From Diogma glabrata (Eukaryota > Arthropoda > Insecta > Diptera > Cylindrotomidae): a DNA stretch of 64,000 nt. A program made the position numbers and the translations under genes. Positions 48,248 through 60,461 of the stretch are shown one piece after another (position 1 is the stretch's first letter; each line of letters starts with the position of its first letter). Under the pieces are notes generated by a model that made no database searches, had not been told where the DNA came from, and saw only the letters and a program-made list of their open reading frames with translations. The stretch spans positions 270,687,114 to 270,751,113 of the forward strand of contig OY856188.1 in NCBI GenBank assembly GCA_963693315.1, in the 5' to 3' direction.

Positions 48248-49760
48248 TTTTTTAATTGTTTTTTTTTTAATTTTTATTAAATATCATTAAAATTATTTTT
48301 TTATTCATGAATTCATAAAAATAATAAAAATATCTTCTGAGGAATTTTAAAAAATTGATCTATAATGCAATTTTTTAAAGTTATATTGCTACTGTCTTTT
48401 GCAATTTGCATTCGAGTCATCATGCTACATATATATTGAATATGTATAGAATTGAAAGTATGTCTGTTTGTACTTTATGCATTAATACATTAATCATCAT
48501 GATAATTTGGAAAGTTGTTGTGTACAATATCACAAAGGTCAGTGGAAAATTTTCTATTTTCAAAAACTGCACCTCAATGCTCTTATAATTATCTTAAGAG
48601 ATTTTGCTCTTAAGAGATTTGTAATTATTTAATTTGGTTTTTATTTAAATATCGTTTTAAACGGCAGTTTGCTTTGATCAATGTTTTTTTGTTGAACATA
48701 ATTTTTTTTATGAAATTAAAAATAACGTAAGAAAGAAACTATAACCTGAAACAATTACATTTGTATATCAAAATTATATGTATTGTAATTTAACACATGA
48801 TGTTACCAATTTTATCATTTATACCAAATATGTTGTTGGTTTGGAATGGTATGTAAAACATGTTTCTAAAATTAAGTGAAGACATAATACTTGTAACTTG
48901 ATACTTGATAACATGGATTATATGGATTTAAAGCTCAAAATTACGAGACGGAAATCGCACAAATTCTATACAAAGAAGCATAGCTTATGTATGATTAAAC
49001 ATGGACGGCAATCATGATAAATAAACTAATTAAAAATGGTGGCACTTAACCGATAGTGATTAGCAAACCGCAAAAATGCGCATTAATACCAATGAATTTA
49101 CTTAGCTTTCCGGAGATTTGTGAAATTTAAAATTGTTGATCTATGGGTGTGACAACCAAGCGTACTTTAGTCCCTGCTATTGGCATATATGAGTTATCTT
49201 GAGATATCATATACCACTGGCAATAGCAGTGAAATCTCAGTAGCCAAAGTGATATCTTAGGGGTGCTGGCGAATGAAGTTTTTTTTCAATCAACTATGCC
49301 ACCCCTTAGTCTTAGTTTTGGAATATTCTTTGTTGAAACGTAATTTTTTTTTAAATAAAGTGTGTATTTTTATATGATAAGTTTTGATTATTTTAAATAT
49401 AAAAATAGTTGCTTGGAATGATGATAGTTGTGAAACCCAGAATAATTTTAATGATTTTAATTTAAACATTTTGAGATACGAAAAAAACACAGCTATTTCA
49501 CAGTTTTAAGTTTTCACTTCTATCGGCAGTCCTTAACACAGCCTTCCAGAAAAAAAATGTTTAATTAATTCTTAATCTAAATCGAAGGTTTCCCAATGGA
49601 ATTACTTCTCGTTTTTAAAATAAAATTCTTACAAAATTTTAATTTCCGTTTTCCAATTTTTTTTTTTAAACAATGCAGTCTATTTAACTAAAACCATCTG
49701 AATTCTTGTTTTATAGAAATTTATTGACCATTTAATTATACCATATGACCATAAAATGGT
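48248..49760. other. AT-rich noncoding stretch
   Basis: Contains a small imperfect hairpin at 49172-49232 (CTGCTATTG with CAATAGCAG). No gene supported. Confidence 0.35.
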
Positions 49761-49990
49761 TAAAGATTTTTCTGCATTATTTTTAAATAGCTTTCGTTGT
49801 TTAAAGTTGCACGCAATACAAAAAATTTACTCTCCCGAATGCGAATAATATGCCTCAAACAAATATGCCATCGCACCCCATTGACGACTGAACTGTGTGA
49901 TTTCTTCTATTTTAAACGTTTTTTTTAAGTTTAATTTACATATGTACTGTCTTTATTTGACTGAATAAACTATTATTATTATTATTTTTA
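49761..49990 (+). mobile_element. Possible LINE 3' end with ATT-repeat tail
   Basis: GACTGAATAAACTATT leads into five ATT units (49971-49987). A polyadenylation-like AATAAA followed by short TTA/ATT repeats is a common 3' terminus of insect LINEs. No coding remains. Confidence 0.35.
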
Positions 49991-50483
49991 TTACGTTCAC
50001 TTACAAGTTACAACCGCTGTCTAATGTCTAAATGACTACGTGTAATCGAAATAATTGGTAATGAATTTCTATTGATTACGTTATTTTTTATATTTTCTAT
50101 ATATATTTCGTTAGATAAGCTATTATCTTCTGAGATTATATTTTAGTTGTTAAAAGTTAATCCCTGAGGATGCTAGCTATGTTAACAAAAAAATATTCGA
50201 TAAACAAAAAAAAGTGTAATCAATAACAGTTTTTGCTTTTGTTCACATTAGGATTATGACTTGGAAGAAAGATTTTAACGAGTACTTATTGATCTGTAGA
50301 TTTTATACGTTGGAATCGTAAGAATTATTATATCCCACGCGGTGACCTTGGTTTGAAAGTTGTTATTCCACAATTCGACGTGAGTTAGAACCAGGAGCAT
50401 TTATAAGAGAATCTAACCTCACTCCAGAACGAGTTTAGGTTGTGTTCTATAGTTCAGTATCTTTATACATCACAGTATACATC
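49991..50483. other. Noncoding stretch
   Basis: No feature supported. Confidence 0.35.
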
Positions 50484-51173
50484 AAATCCGGTAGTTCTGA
50501 TTTTTTGCAGACTTGTTTATGATGTTGGCCTAATGAATAATCCAAGTTTGTGACCTCGAGCGCCGAACGCAACTTTGGCAAAAATCGAAAAAACCGCGAA
50601 AAAATCTTTATTTTTTCAAATTTTGGCGATTACAACCCTAAAGGACTAGGTAGTTTTTTCTTTATACTTTTCAAGGACGGTTTTAAAGTAGACTAAATTT
50701 GCTACAATATGATACTAGAACTGTCTCTGTAGACCCAATAGTTTCCGAGACTAGGCAGTTCAAAGTTTATCATTTTTTTCGAAATTCGAAATTTTTTGCA
50801 ATTCTGTCGTTCTGAATGAATTTTCGAGTGACTAAAATAATGTCTAAAATATTGCAAAATATTTCGAAATATTGCGAAGTTAAAAAAATGATAAACTTTG
50901 AAAGGCTCAATCTCGGAAACTATTGGGTCTATAGAGACAATTATAGTATCATATTGTAGCAAATTTAGTCTACTTTAAAACCGTCCTTAAAAAGTATAAA
51001 GAAAAAACTAGTCCTTTAGGGTTATAATTGCCAAAATTTGAAAAAATAACGATTTTTCGCGGTTTTTTCGATTTTTGACAAACTTGCGTTCGGCACTCGA
51101 GGTCACAAACTGGGATTATTCATTAGACCAACATCATAAACAAGTCTGCAAAATATCAGAACTACCGGATTTA
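50484..51173. mobile_element. Large fold-back element, arms about 300 bp
   Basis: The outer ends AAATCCGGTAGTTCTGAT (50484) and ATCAGAACTACCGGATTT (ends about 51172) are exact inverses. The arms remain paired inward through TTGTTTATGATGTTGG..CTAATGAATAATCC, CTCGAG, CCGCGAAAAA, CCCTAAAGGACTAG, ACGGTTTTAAAGTAGACTAAATTTGCTACAATATGATA and CAATAGTTTCCGAGA, down to AAAGTTTATCATTTTTT. Only ~90 bp near the centre are unpaired. There is no coding sequence. A transcript through it would form a long double-stranded RNA. Confidence 0.88.
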
Positions 51174-51928
51174 ACGCAAACTACCCCATACGCTCAGGCG
51201 TCAAAGTTACTGGACTACTAGTGGACTGGAAGGAAATGTATTCTTTGGTAGTTGACGGTCACGACCAACGAACAGTCAAAGATATATTTCCATCCAATCG
51301 CCACACTGTTCTATTTTGCTCCCTTGTAATATGACTACTTGGTATTTTTAATATCAACATCTGCAAATACGTATAACCACAAACATAATATTATCGACAA
51401 TGCATCACATTGTTCATTGTCCATACATCTAACAACAATATAAAGATTCTGTTAATCGGTCCTATAACAACACGGTTTTTCATAATCGTGTTGTTACACG
51501 TTCACTATAACCTTATCAATTTCTTTTATATTGATTTTGTTGAAACAAACATAAGTAAAATCTACATAATTATATATTTTTTTACATTTTCGTTAATATT
51601 CTCTGATACGATTTGATATTAAATTGTTTAAAATTGTGATGGTTGTAGTTATCAATCTTGTTCATCTCGAAAATTATTAACGATTTGTTGTCATTTCATT
51701 TTTTCTTTATAATATTAATAACTGAAACAAAAACCGAATTAATGGACACTTCTTTTTGTATTACTGATTCACAATTAAAAATAAATAAAATGAGTTTTTT
51801 TTCCATGCAAACTAAACTGCTAATTATTGTGACTTTGTATGTTTTTTGTTGAAAACGGAAAATGAAAATAATAGAGAGAAATATACGATTGCTTTCAGTA
51901 ACCATCTCGCTTACATACCTTCGTTTAC
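51174..51928. other. Noncoding stretch
   Basis: Several 60-70 codon frames occur on both strands, all AT-driven and overlapping one another; none is supported. Confidence 0.35.
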
Positions 51929-52554
51929 TAGTATATTTTTCAACGATGCCGAATACAACATATTTTGAAGCGAGAGGACAGTTTATCAGCCAAGGCGATA
52001 GCCGAGGTTGGTAATGGTCGCGAGATTCAAAATATGATTTTCGGCGAGTAGGAAACTGTACTTTTTCTACTACTTTTTTAATAATTATTGTTAATTATTA
52101 AGCATTTTCATTTATAATTACATACAATTCAAATTTTAAAACATAAAAACATCCAAAAAACTTTAAATTTATATTTCTGCTATTAAAATATAGATGACTC
52201 AATATGAATAAATTATCCGATATCTATGTCATAAAAAACCGTCTTTAGTTACCAGCCTGATTGTCGTTTCATACAAAAAAAGTCGTTAACTTTATACATA
52301 TACATTTTTTCATTCTATTTTCACTACAAAATTCTATATTTTTATTCTATTTGGTCTATAAAGTCCCTAAAATCATTAAATAATACATCTTTAAAGGTTT
52401 ATTCTTTTTTGCATTTCGCGTCTAGTAGGCTTATAACTAAAAACGGTTAAGTAATAAACAAAATCAAGTTTAAAATGTTTATTATGATTTCTAAAATAAA
52501 AACAAACAGTTTTGATTTAGTTTTTGTATGGTCATCCCCATAAACGTAAATTCC

Positions 52555-53158
52555 TGATATATTTTAAAACAACGTAAAATATTTTATGTAAATAAATCTT
52601 TTTTATTCGCCTTTATATTAAAGTGTTACTTTATTACTGTGATTTGCGGCTTTAAAGTATCACTTTTCAGCTATTTATTTTGTCGTCAAAGCTACGTCCA
52701 AAAAAGTAAAAAGCATTTGTATTTGTTTAAATTCTATGAAAAATAAATTTTTTTATCAAAGCAACCCGCAAATTCAAAATTTCATTATCCAATTAAAATA
52801 GTTGTTATCATTTGTTGTCATAGAATTTGGAAAAAATAATAAATATTTTTTCAAAGGTTACGTGTTCCACATATTTTGATTTTAAAATTTATGAAAATTT
52901 GTAATTTTAATTTAGAATAAACCAATTTTCTTAAAATATTTTGCTTGCGGCGAATAAAAAATAGTATATGATGCACTGACGTAAGCTATTTTGGACTTAA
53001 TGTGGGTGCAAATCTCGGCTAGCGCCTCGATTTGCAAACTCCACATCCGTCCAAAATCTTTAGCTTTACGTCCTAGCATCATAATGTACTATTTTTTCGT
53101 TTTTCTTAAATAAATAGGTAAAATAATTATTTTTAAATATCTTAACACCAACTGTTTG
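52555..53158. mobile_element. Insertion 1 in D1 copy 2, with a GC-richer terminal hairpin
   Basis: Absent from D1 copy 1. Its right part (52945-53110) is a strong hairpin: AAAAATAGTA..TGATGC..GACGTAAGCTATTTTGGAC, ATGTGG and GCAAATC pair with GATTTGCAAACTCCACAT, GTCCAAAATC, TTACGTC and GCATCATAATGTACTATTTTTT, around a GCTAGCGC loop. No coding. Confidence 0.6.
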
Positions 53159-53300
53159 TTACCAAACTATTTTAAAAGAATATTATAAAGCTTATATAGT
53201 TAACTACTATTATTTTTACATTTTTAATGTAAACTGTCCGTAAATAATTCTAAAATTAATTAACGTCATCTTCCCAAGAGAGACAAATTAACACTAACAA

Positions 53301-53479
53301 TAGCATATTTTCCTACAAGAGATGAAAACATTGTTTTTTTCGTAATTAAACATTCAAAATTCATGTTCTATTTTTTCATGGTTACGTTGTTTAAAATACT
53401 TTGTAAAATCATATGAAAAACCATAGCAACTATAATTTGTTATTTTTTTACACTAGTGAGTTTACTTTTCGCATAGAAA
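53301..53479. repeat. Insertion 2 in D1 copy 2
   Basis: About 179 bp present here and missing from copy 1, where AACTCTAACAAAATTATTTTAT is continuous. No clear inverted ends. Confidence 0.5.
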
Positions 53480-53708
53480 AAATTATTTTATACAATCAAT
53501 TGATTCTCTTAACGGTGGTTTTAGGATGATTTATTCTAGTTAAGATATTAGACAATAGATGGCTTTTAAAAAATTACTTTCGTCACTAGGTACGAAAGTA
53601 ATTTGTATAGGTTTTTTTATCACTGGTGACGAAAAAGAAATTTTCGATGCAATGAACAAACAGCGAAAGTAGATTTTTTATGTTGGGTAGTAGAAAAAAT
53701 TATTTATA

Positions 53709-54149
53709 GAATGCGTTTACATATTTGAAAGTTAGTTCAATTTTTGGATTTGATAAAAATCAAAATTTAATTAAGTCTCCGCGCTCGTCCTTAAGAAAAC
53801 AAAGTAAATTCTTAGTTGTTCGGGACTTTATTTTGATGAAGATAAATCTTCAGTAATTTATAATTGATAAATTAAATTCAATTACTTTATGAAATCATAG
53901 TTCGGTTTTGATTTAAAAAGTTATTAAAGAAAATCAACTTTTGAGTTTAAACGAAGAGTGAATTAGTTTTTCTTTTAATTTACTGTTTTAAAATAACAAA
54001 AAAAAAATGAAAATTGGGTCTTCAACCGCTTGAGTTATAACCACGAAAACATTTTTTTGTGAGGTGATCTAAGTTTTTGAACTCTGACGAGTTGTTTTGT
54101 TTTATAAAGAAAAATAAATTTAAGCATTTTTCAAAGAGTGTACTTTTAT
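53709..54149. other. AT-rich noncoding stretch
   Basis: No feature supported. Confidence 0.4.
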
Positions 54150-55387
54150 ACTTTTGTGAAGACATGGTTTTTAGTTTTGGGCAGCGATGTATATCAAACA
54201 TAACTCTTTGTTAAAGGACAAGTATTTTTTATCTCTGTTTAAAAATTTATTACAAAACTAACACGAAACATCAATACGTTGCCGGAAAATTATAATCAAA
54301 ATTTTAAAAATATTGTTAAATTAAATAAAATCAAACTTTTTCAAAATTCCAAAAATATTCCAAAAATTAGAATAAAATCAAATATTTAAACTTTTTCTAA
54401 ATTCCAAAAATATTTCAAAAATTCTTAAAAATTCAAACTTTTTCCAAAATTCTAAAAATATTGCAAAAATTATTACAAAATCAAAAATTGAAAATTTTTT
54501 CAAAATTCCAAAAATTATAATAAAATCAAAAATTTAAAATTTTTCAAAATTCTAAAAATATTCCAAAAATTCTTACAAAATCAAAAATTAAAACTTTTGC
54601 CGATATTCTAAAAATATCGCAAAAATTATTCCAAATTCAAAAATACAAACTTTTTCAAAATTCCAAAAATGTTTCAAAAACTATAACAAATTCAAAAATT
54701 TCCATGTCCAATTTCAGTTTCAATTACATATACGTCATAAAAACAGCAAAATTTTTTTTCCCAAAAAATTGTCTAAAAAAATAAAAGAAATCATTTTTTG
54801 ACACACTTGACGTTATTGTTTTGACAAACTTGTAATGCCATAATTCTCAATAATAATAATAAAATTTCATTTCAAACAAATAATTAATTTTATTTTTTTC
54901 CAGAATCTTGGGTAAAAAAATTAATATAAATCTTTCTTTTGACACACTTGACAACATTTTTCTGACAAAATTATAATGCACTACTCTAGTTTTTGATCTC
55001 ACATACCAATCCCGACCATCAAGATTTCTCCAAATTTAATGTTCCTACTGGTAATCACTTAAAATGAACGATATTTAAGCCAAAAATATGAAAATTTGCT
55101 ATTTTTGACACACATAATGATTTTTTTGACACACTTCCGGTACAGTTATCGACCACAGCATCCTTCCTTTTAGTATACCTGTTTTTAGAAAAATTTTTGA
55201 AATCCCTTCAGCGGTTTTCCCTGCAGCGTAGGTAATGACGGACGGACGGCCGGCCGGACATACATTTTTTTTTTGCTTTTTTAGAATCAGTAGGTCCTAA
55301 AACGTCGAGAAATGCCAAAAAAAAAGTGGGGGTAAGAATTTCACTTTTGGCTCATGAATGTAATACTTAGCTCTTTCAGACCGAAGT
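54150..55387. mobile_element. Non-autonomous TIR element, copy B (left end missing)
   Basis: Matches copy A from GACATGGTTTTTAGTTTTGG through a shorter version of the ~55 bp tandem array (54300-54690), the GACGGACGGCCGG cluster (55240-55257) and the right end CAGACCGAAGT at 55377-55387. The ACTTCGGTCTG left end is not present. Its right end abuts module M copy 2. Confidence 0.7.
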
Positions 55388-56110
55388 AAAATATTTTTTG
55401 AGTTGAAAATATATTTTAAATTTAAACTAACCACGCACTCTGCATGTGAGATTTGTACTAAAATATATTAATAAATTGATGTTTTTTACAGTACTGAAAT
55501 GCCAAAAACTATTTAACAAATATTTTGGTCCCCAAAATTATCACATTAAAATACAAATTGAACTTGATAGGAATTAATTAAGATATTCGCAGCTGTCAAG
55601 ATATTTTAAAGTAAAAAGGTTGATATGGATGGATGGCTACGTTTATATTTTTAAAGTGTTGACGTAAATTCCAATTTTGTGACAGTTTACAAGTTTATAA
55701 ATATCAAATAATTAAAATTGGTCATTTTATGAACTACACTCATGTTTGGAAAACGCGTTCGAACTAGTTACACAATCTACTATTCTGGATATTATTATTT
55801 ATATTTTTTGTAAATAGCATTAATTTTATTTTTTAATATTAACAATAGGTAATATCTCAACACAATTATTTTTCACAATCTATTTTTCTTCCAATCTCTA
55901 TTATCCACTATAGTTGAGATAAATGGGCATGCTACATGAAAAGATTGAACTGATTATCATCCATTAACTGAACATTATTTGCAAGATTTTATTTTGTTTC
56001 TTATGGGCGATTTACATGTTTCAAAATTTTCATGGAATGAAACAGAAATAATTTGTAATAGTATGTATGTATGCTATAAATTTTGCAAGATAGTTCATGA
56101 AAACTTTCCA
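55388..56110. repeat. Module M, copy 2 (uninterrupted form)
   Basis: Collinear with 45595-45669 plus 46497-47140 and lacks the Crypton-domain insertion, so it serves as the empty site. It has its own small extra (TTGATATGGATGGATGGC and preceding bases at about 55560-55640). Confidence 0.7.
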
Positions 56111-56677
56111 TTAAATTATTGTTACATTACATGGGAGATTATGATGAAAATAAGCATCTCAGTATAATATTTAGCGATAAAAAGACTGTACTGAAGTTTA
56201 ATTTTTGATTAGTGTCATGTTTCTTCACCAAAAATCAAAAGATACATATTTCCATACATAGGTTTATATATTATAATGATCAGGCAATATCTTGTGGTTA
56301 TCCAGAAAAACTTCCTTCCTACCAATATTTGTCATTCGTAGTTATATCATATGCGAATGAGATCTGTCCACTGTCCAGTTTGATATACTGGCAATCATAT
56401 AGAGAATATTTTGTTAGTCGTACTTCAATACCATAACTTGTTTTACAGATACATTGTTTTGATATACTTTTCAGGAATTTAAACAGATCGTTTAAATCTG
56501 ACCGTTTAAGTCTAACCATCCCGGCATGTTAACTGGATATTTAAGTTTTATGTGGAAAACTGACTTGTTTAAAATTTATCGTCTTATTTTTATTAATATT
56601 AATTACATGGATGTACATAGCTCCCTTCACTCCCTAAGTTTTTTTAAGTTCATTAAAATAGGTTGTCATAAATCTTG
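56111..56677. other. Noncoding stretch
   Basis: Two overlapping 60-74 codon frames on opposite strands; no recognised domain. Confidence 0.35.
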
Positions 56678-57018
56678 TAGTCCCTTGGCCCACGCCGATT
56701 TCATTTGATGATTACCACATATTTTATACTTCGTGAAGCGCTTGTCCTTGACGAGTCCTTCAACTTTTTTATCAGTCCAATACCGACTTCTAGTCATCGG
56801 ACTGGAAAAACGCGGTAGAAAATTTGTCGGATAATATGACCCTTCAATTTCACTAATTTTTGTTAAACAATCCTGTGAAGCTTAGCGCTGTGGTAATTGA
56901 TTTTCAATACCCCGGTATTTTGGCGTGTTTGATTTGTCAGACTCAACAAAAGCAGACAATCTTTTGTCGGACAAATTTACCCTCCTTTTCTAAAACAAAT
57001 TTCCACCCTCTTTAATAT
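56678..57018. mobile_element. MITE copy 2, partial
   Basis: TAGTCCCTTGGCCCACGCCG to TCCTTGACGAGTCC matches the right arm of the 22.6-23.1 kb MITE in inverse orientation. It includes the ACATATTTTATACTTCGTGA segment that the left arm of copy 1 lost. AAAAGCAGACAATCTTTTGTC near 56950 matches that MITE's interior. The opposite terminus is not found. Confidence 0.65.
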
Positions 57019-57116
57019 TTATTTATTTATTTATGCAACTTCACACAAGTTCAGCAAATTTTTGGGAAATTTTGACTTGACCCCCTTTAATTTTGATAAT
57101 TTTTTGTTTATAGATA

Positions 57117-57117
57117 G

Positions 57118-57150
<33 letters not shown>
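57117..57150 (-). repeat. Poly(T) tract: encoded poly(A) tail of the minus-strand LINE
   Basis: About 34 uninterrupted T on the plus strand, immediately 3' of the LINE on its own strand. The long clean tail suggests a recent insertion. Confidence 0.8.
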
Positions 57151-57152
<2 letters not shown>

Positions 57153-57596
57153 TTAATTATCACATATACAATTAAGGCTGAGCCTTTTTACAACATTCTT
57201 GTTATCAAACAAGAATATTTTCTTTTGTACACTGTTTACAACATTGCATTAAATTCTAATAATTCTAGATCAAAATGATCGTAAGTATCTATATCTAAAC
57301 ATTTCTAATTTTATTATTAAATGAATGTGTTAAATAGTTATATAACTATTAATAAACAAGAAATAATTGAATGGGTATATTTATATAACTAAATTAATAT
57401 AATTAAGAATATAATGAAGCCATTTAAATGAAATTTAAAGATAAAATAAAAATAAAGAAAACTTAAAGTATGAAATTAAATAAAAAATTAAAACTATAAC
57501 ACACCTCAGAATAAATCAGTAAAACAAGCTAAATTTTTGATACATATATGCAAAAAACATTCTCACAATTGCCAAAATACGTATTTAAATCAAATA

Positions 57597-60413
57597 TCAG
57601 GCTTTAGTGGAAAAAAATTCAAAAGATAGTTTTTTGAAGGTTCCAAATGAAGCTGCAGCTTTTATATCGTGGTTCAATGAATTCCAGGTTTTTACGGCAT
57701 GAATAAAAAAAGATGATTGTCTAGATTTAGAATTACAGTTAGGGGGTAAATTTATGTTCATGGTTCGAGTTGATCTAGATAAATTAATTTTCTCATACAA
57801 ATACTCAGGCTTTTTAAAATGGATTATCTTAAATAAATATAAAACAGACATATAATCCAAGTAGTTACGAAGACTGCAGTCAAGGATTAGTCTTGAAAAA
57901 GATGAAATTGACTCACCTCGTTTTTTGTTGTAGATATAACGCGCGCAAGAGTTAAAGGCTACGTTTAGTTTTTTCCAATTGGTTTCAGAACACCCTGCAG
58001 AAATAGGCGCACAATAGATTAAGTGAGGAACTACTAATGATCGTACTAATTTTAGCTTCGCATTACGGGGAGTAAAGTTTGCGGATGTCCATAACTTGCT
58101 GAGGGTCATGTAAATCTTACCACAAATACTAGAAACGTGATCATCCCAGTTAAGATAATTATTAACAAATAGCCCAAGATTTCTTACTTTGTTTACCATT
58201 GGAATCGGCTGATCGTCAATTAACAACAAACACGGATTTAAATTGCTTACATGAATCTTATTGCTTGAAATAACAATTGCCTGAGACTTTGTAGGATTTA
58301 TTTTTATATTATTATTTTTAGCCCAAATTCCAATTAATTTCAGAATTTTATTTAGTTTTTCAATGCATAGATGAATATTAGCAGCTGTTTCCGAATCATA
58401 GAGCTGCAGATCGTCAGCGAAAAGATGAAACATTGTTTCTTCAAGTGATAAATGAATGTCATTTATAAACATCATAAACAGTATCGGCCCAAGAATCGAA
58501 CCCTGCGGTACACCAGATGTTATTAGGGAAGGATCAGAAAATTTATCAATAATTCGAACTGTCTGATGTCGATCACTTAAATAGGATTGTAGAAACATTA
58601 GAGCACTTCTTGAGAAGTTAAATTGAGTGTGTAATTTCCGTAAAAGAATTAAATGATCGACCGAATCAAAAGCCTTAGAAAAATCAAGCAAGATTAATAT
58701 TGATATTTTCCCTTGAGCTATCGAAGAGCTTAAGTCATCAATGATCTTAATTAAAGCAGAAGTGGTATTGTGTTTTTCACGGAAACCGGACTGAAGTTTA
58801 TGTATTAAGTTATTCTTGTTCAAGTGCTCTAGTATTTGTTTCTTCATCGCCTTTTCCAAAACTTTTGATAAACATGGCAAAATACTTATCGGACGGAAAT
58901 TTTGAACTAGTTCAGCATTTGGTATTTTTGGTACTGGTATGACGTAAGCATTCTTCCAAGTATTAGGAAAAACAGATTTAGTTATTGCGTCATTAATAAT
59001 ATGGGTAACAAACTTAGAAATTACTGGTAACAACATTTGTATAAAACGTATAGGGAGGTCGTCAATCCCCGCTGAATCCGAGTTTATTTCTTTGATGAGT
59101 TTACAGATTTCAACCTCGGAGACGTTATCAAAATAGAACGAGTTCGAGGAAGAGGCTATATCGGAAGTATCAAAAACTTGGGTTGGAGTACTGCTGCTTG
59201 ATGAAAGGTAATCACTGAATTCTGAAGGTAGGATATTAGTACTGTTGCAAGAACTTGAATTGGATATACCATGTTTTTTAAAATTATTCCAAAGAACTTT
59301 CGGAGGTAAGTCTACATTGAAAATCTTCTTGAAGTTCTTAAATTTTGCGTTTCTTGTAAGTTCACTGACTCTATTTCTTTGCTCAGTAAAGCGTTTCCAA
59401 TTGTCGAGAGTTTTATTTGACTTCCAGCAAGTATGCAGGTAGTCTCTTATATTCATTTGTTTTAAAATATCCGCGTTGAACCACGAGTCATCATTAACCT
59501 TATTCAATTTAACTTTCTTCATCGGAGCAAATTGGTTCAACAAGGTCAGAATTAGATAATTAAGATGCAATAATTTACCATTTATATCAATAATGGAATA
59601 TATTTCATTCCAGTTAAGCGCTTGCGCTGTCTGAATCAATAAGTTTTGATTGATACTGTTTAGGTTGCGACGAAAAATATGATCACAGTCAACTGCCCCA
59701 CAGTTGACATCGAAGCTATAAGATCCAAATAACATGTCATGAGTAGTAAATATGCCGGGAATAGATAATTGAGTAAAGAATCCTAATTTAGAACTATTTT
59801 TAAGTAATAAAAGGTCAATGCAAGTGGAACTGTTACCAACAAAGTTCATTGGCTCTAATGATGCCGGTTGTATGCCGACTGTACTAATAAATTCCTTAAA
59901 AGTGCGAACATATCGATCACTAGACAACAAATTTATATTAAAATCTCCAAGAATTAATATATCATTGTATTTACTACAAGTTTCATTAAGGAATTTTCTA
60001 AGTTTGCTCATAAATTTTATATTGGGCGGGATATAAACAACGCCAACCAATAACTTGTCGTTAGCATTATTTATTATCTCAACAAAAATTATATCAAAAT
60101 CTGATGAGGCGGCGTTTTTCTTGATAATTTTAAATTTCAAATTTTTATTAATATAGACAGCTACTCCACCAGCACGTCGGCCAATGCGATCTTTACGGAT
60201 TATATTGAAACCAGGCAAAGAGACAGATTGATCACTATGTTTTTCTTTAAACCATGTTTCAGAGATACCGATAAAATGCAGCGGTACATAATTCATTGTT
60301 TTCTTAAATTCATCAAAATTGGGAACTAGACTACCAGGATTTATATGTAAAAAGTTAAAGCCATTGCTTTTAGATTTGAAAGATGATTTTAGCACAATAT
60401 TTTTAATACTCAT
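57597..60413 (-). CDS. LINE ORF2: endonuclease-reverse transcriptase
   Basis: About 938 codons from ATG 60413 (the frame stays open a further 16 codons upstream). This is the normal length for CR1/Jockey ORF2. The N-terminal endonuclease (about residues 20-240) shows FLHINPGSL, ISETWF, AGGVAVYI, LILGDFNINLL, CIDLLLL and TTHDMLFG. The reverse transcriptase (about residues 490-760) shows VIPVPKI, NFRPISILPCLSKVLEKA, LLDFSKAFDSVDH, SGVPQGSILGPILF and the catalytic FADD at about 665-668. There is no RNase H domain. The C-terminus carries a helical region typical of the group. It nicks target DNA and reverse-transcribes its own RNA there. All key residues are present; neighbouring ORF1 is the RNA-binding partner. 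Confidence 0.92.
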   Translation of the reverse strand: MSIKNIVLKSSFKSKSNGFNFLHINPGSLVPNFDEFKKTMNYVPLHFIGISETWFKEKHSDQSVSLPGFNIIRKDRIGRRAGGVAVYINKNLKFKIIKKNAASSDFDIIFVEIINNANDKLLVGVVYIPPNIKFMSKLRKFLNETCSKYNDILILGDFNINLLSSDRYVRTFKEFISTVGIQPASLEPMNFVGNSSTCIDLLLLKNSSKLGFFTQLSIPGIFTTHDMLFGSYSFDVNCGAVDCDHIFRRNLNSINQNLLIQTAQALNWNEIYSIIDINGKLLHLNYLILTLLNQFAPMKKVKLNKVNDDSWFNADILKQMNIRDYLHTCWKSNKTLDNWKRFTEQRNRVSELTRNAKFKNFKKIFNVDLPPKVLWNNFKKHGISNSSSCNSTNILPSEFSDYLSSSSSTPTQVFDTSDIASSSNSFYFDNVSEVEICKLIKEINSDSAGIDDLPIRFIQMLLPVISKFVTHIINDAITKSVFPNTWKNAYVIPVPKIPNAELVQNFRPISILPCLSKVLEKAMKKQILEHLNKNNLIHKLQSGFREKHNTTSALIKIIDDLSSSIAQGKISILILLDFSKAFDSVDHLILLRKLHTQFNFSRSALMFLQSYLSDRHQTVRIIDKFSDPSLITSGVPQGSILGPILFMMFINDIHLSLEETMFHLFADDLQLYDSETAANIHLCIEKLNKILKLIGIWAKNNNIKINPTKSQAIVISSNKIHVSNLNPCLLLIDDQPIPMVNKVRNLGLFVNNYLNWDDHVSSICGKIYMTLSKLWTSANFTPRNAKLKLVRSLVVPHLIYCAPISAGCSETNWKKLNVAFNSCARYIYNKKRGESISSFSRLILDCSLRNYLDYMSVLYLFKIIHFKKPEYLYEKINLSRSTRTMNINLPPNCNSKSRQSSFFIHAVKTWNSLNHDIKAAASFGTFKKLSFEFFSTKA

Positions 60414-60461
60414 GATGTAATCGGAATTCAAAGTATCACTGGAAAAATACTTAATGGTCAA

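Larger units (their letters stand above)
51929..53708. mobile_element. Dispersed repeat D1, copy 2 (longer form)
   Basis: Collinear with 26548-27565 from TAGTATATTTTTCAACGATG to GGGTAGTAGAAAAAATTATT. It contains two extra blocks absent from copy 1: about 52555-53158 and about 53301-53479. Confidence 0.75.

Noticed and set aside
50702..50962. 86-codon minus-strand frame
   Set aside because: Sits across the loop of the large fold-back; produced by the palindrome.
59245..60036. Plus-strand frames of 65-72 codons
   Set aside because: Antisense shadows of LINE ORF2.
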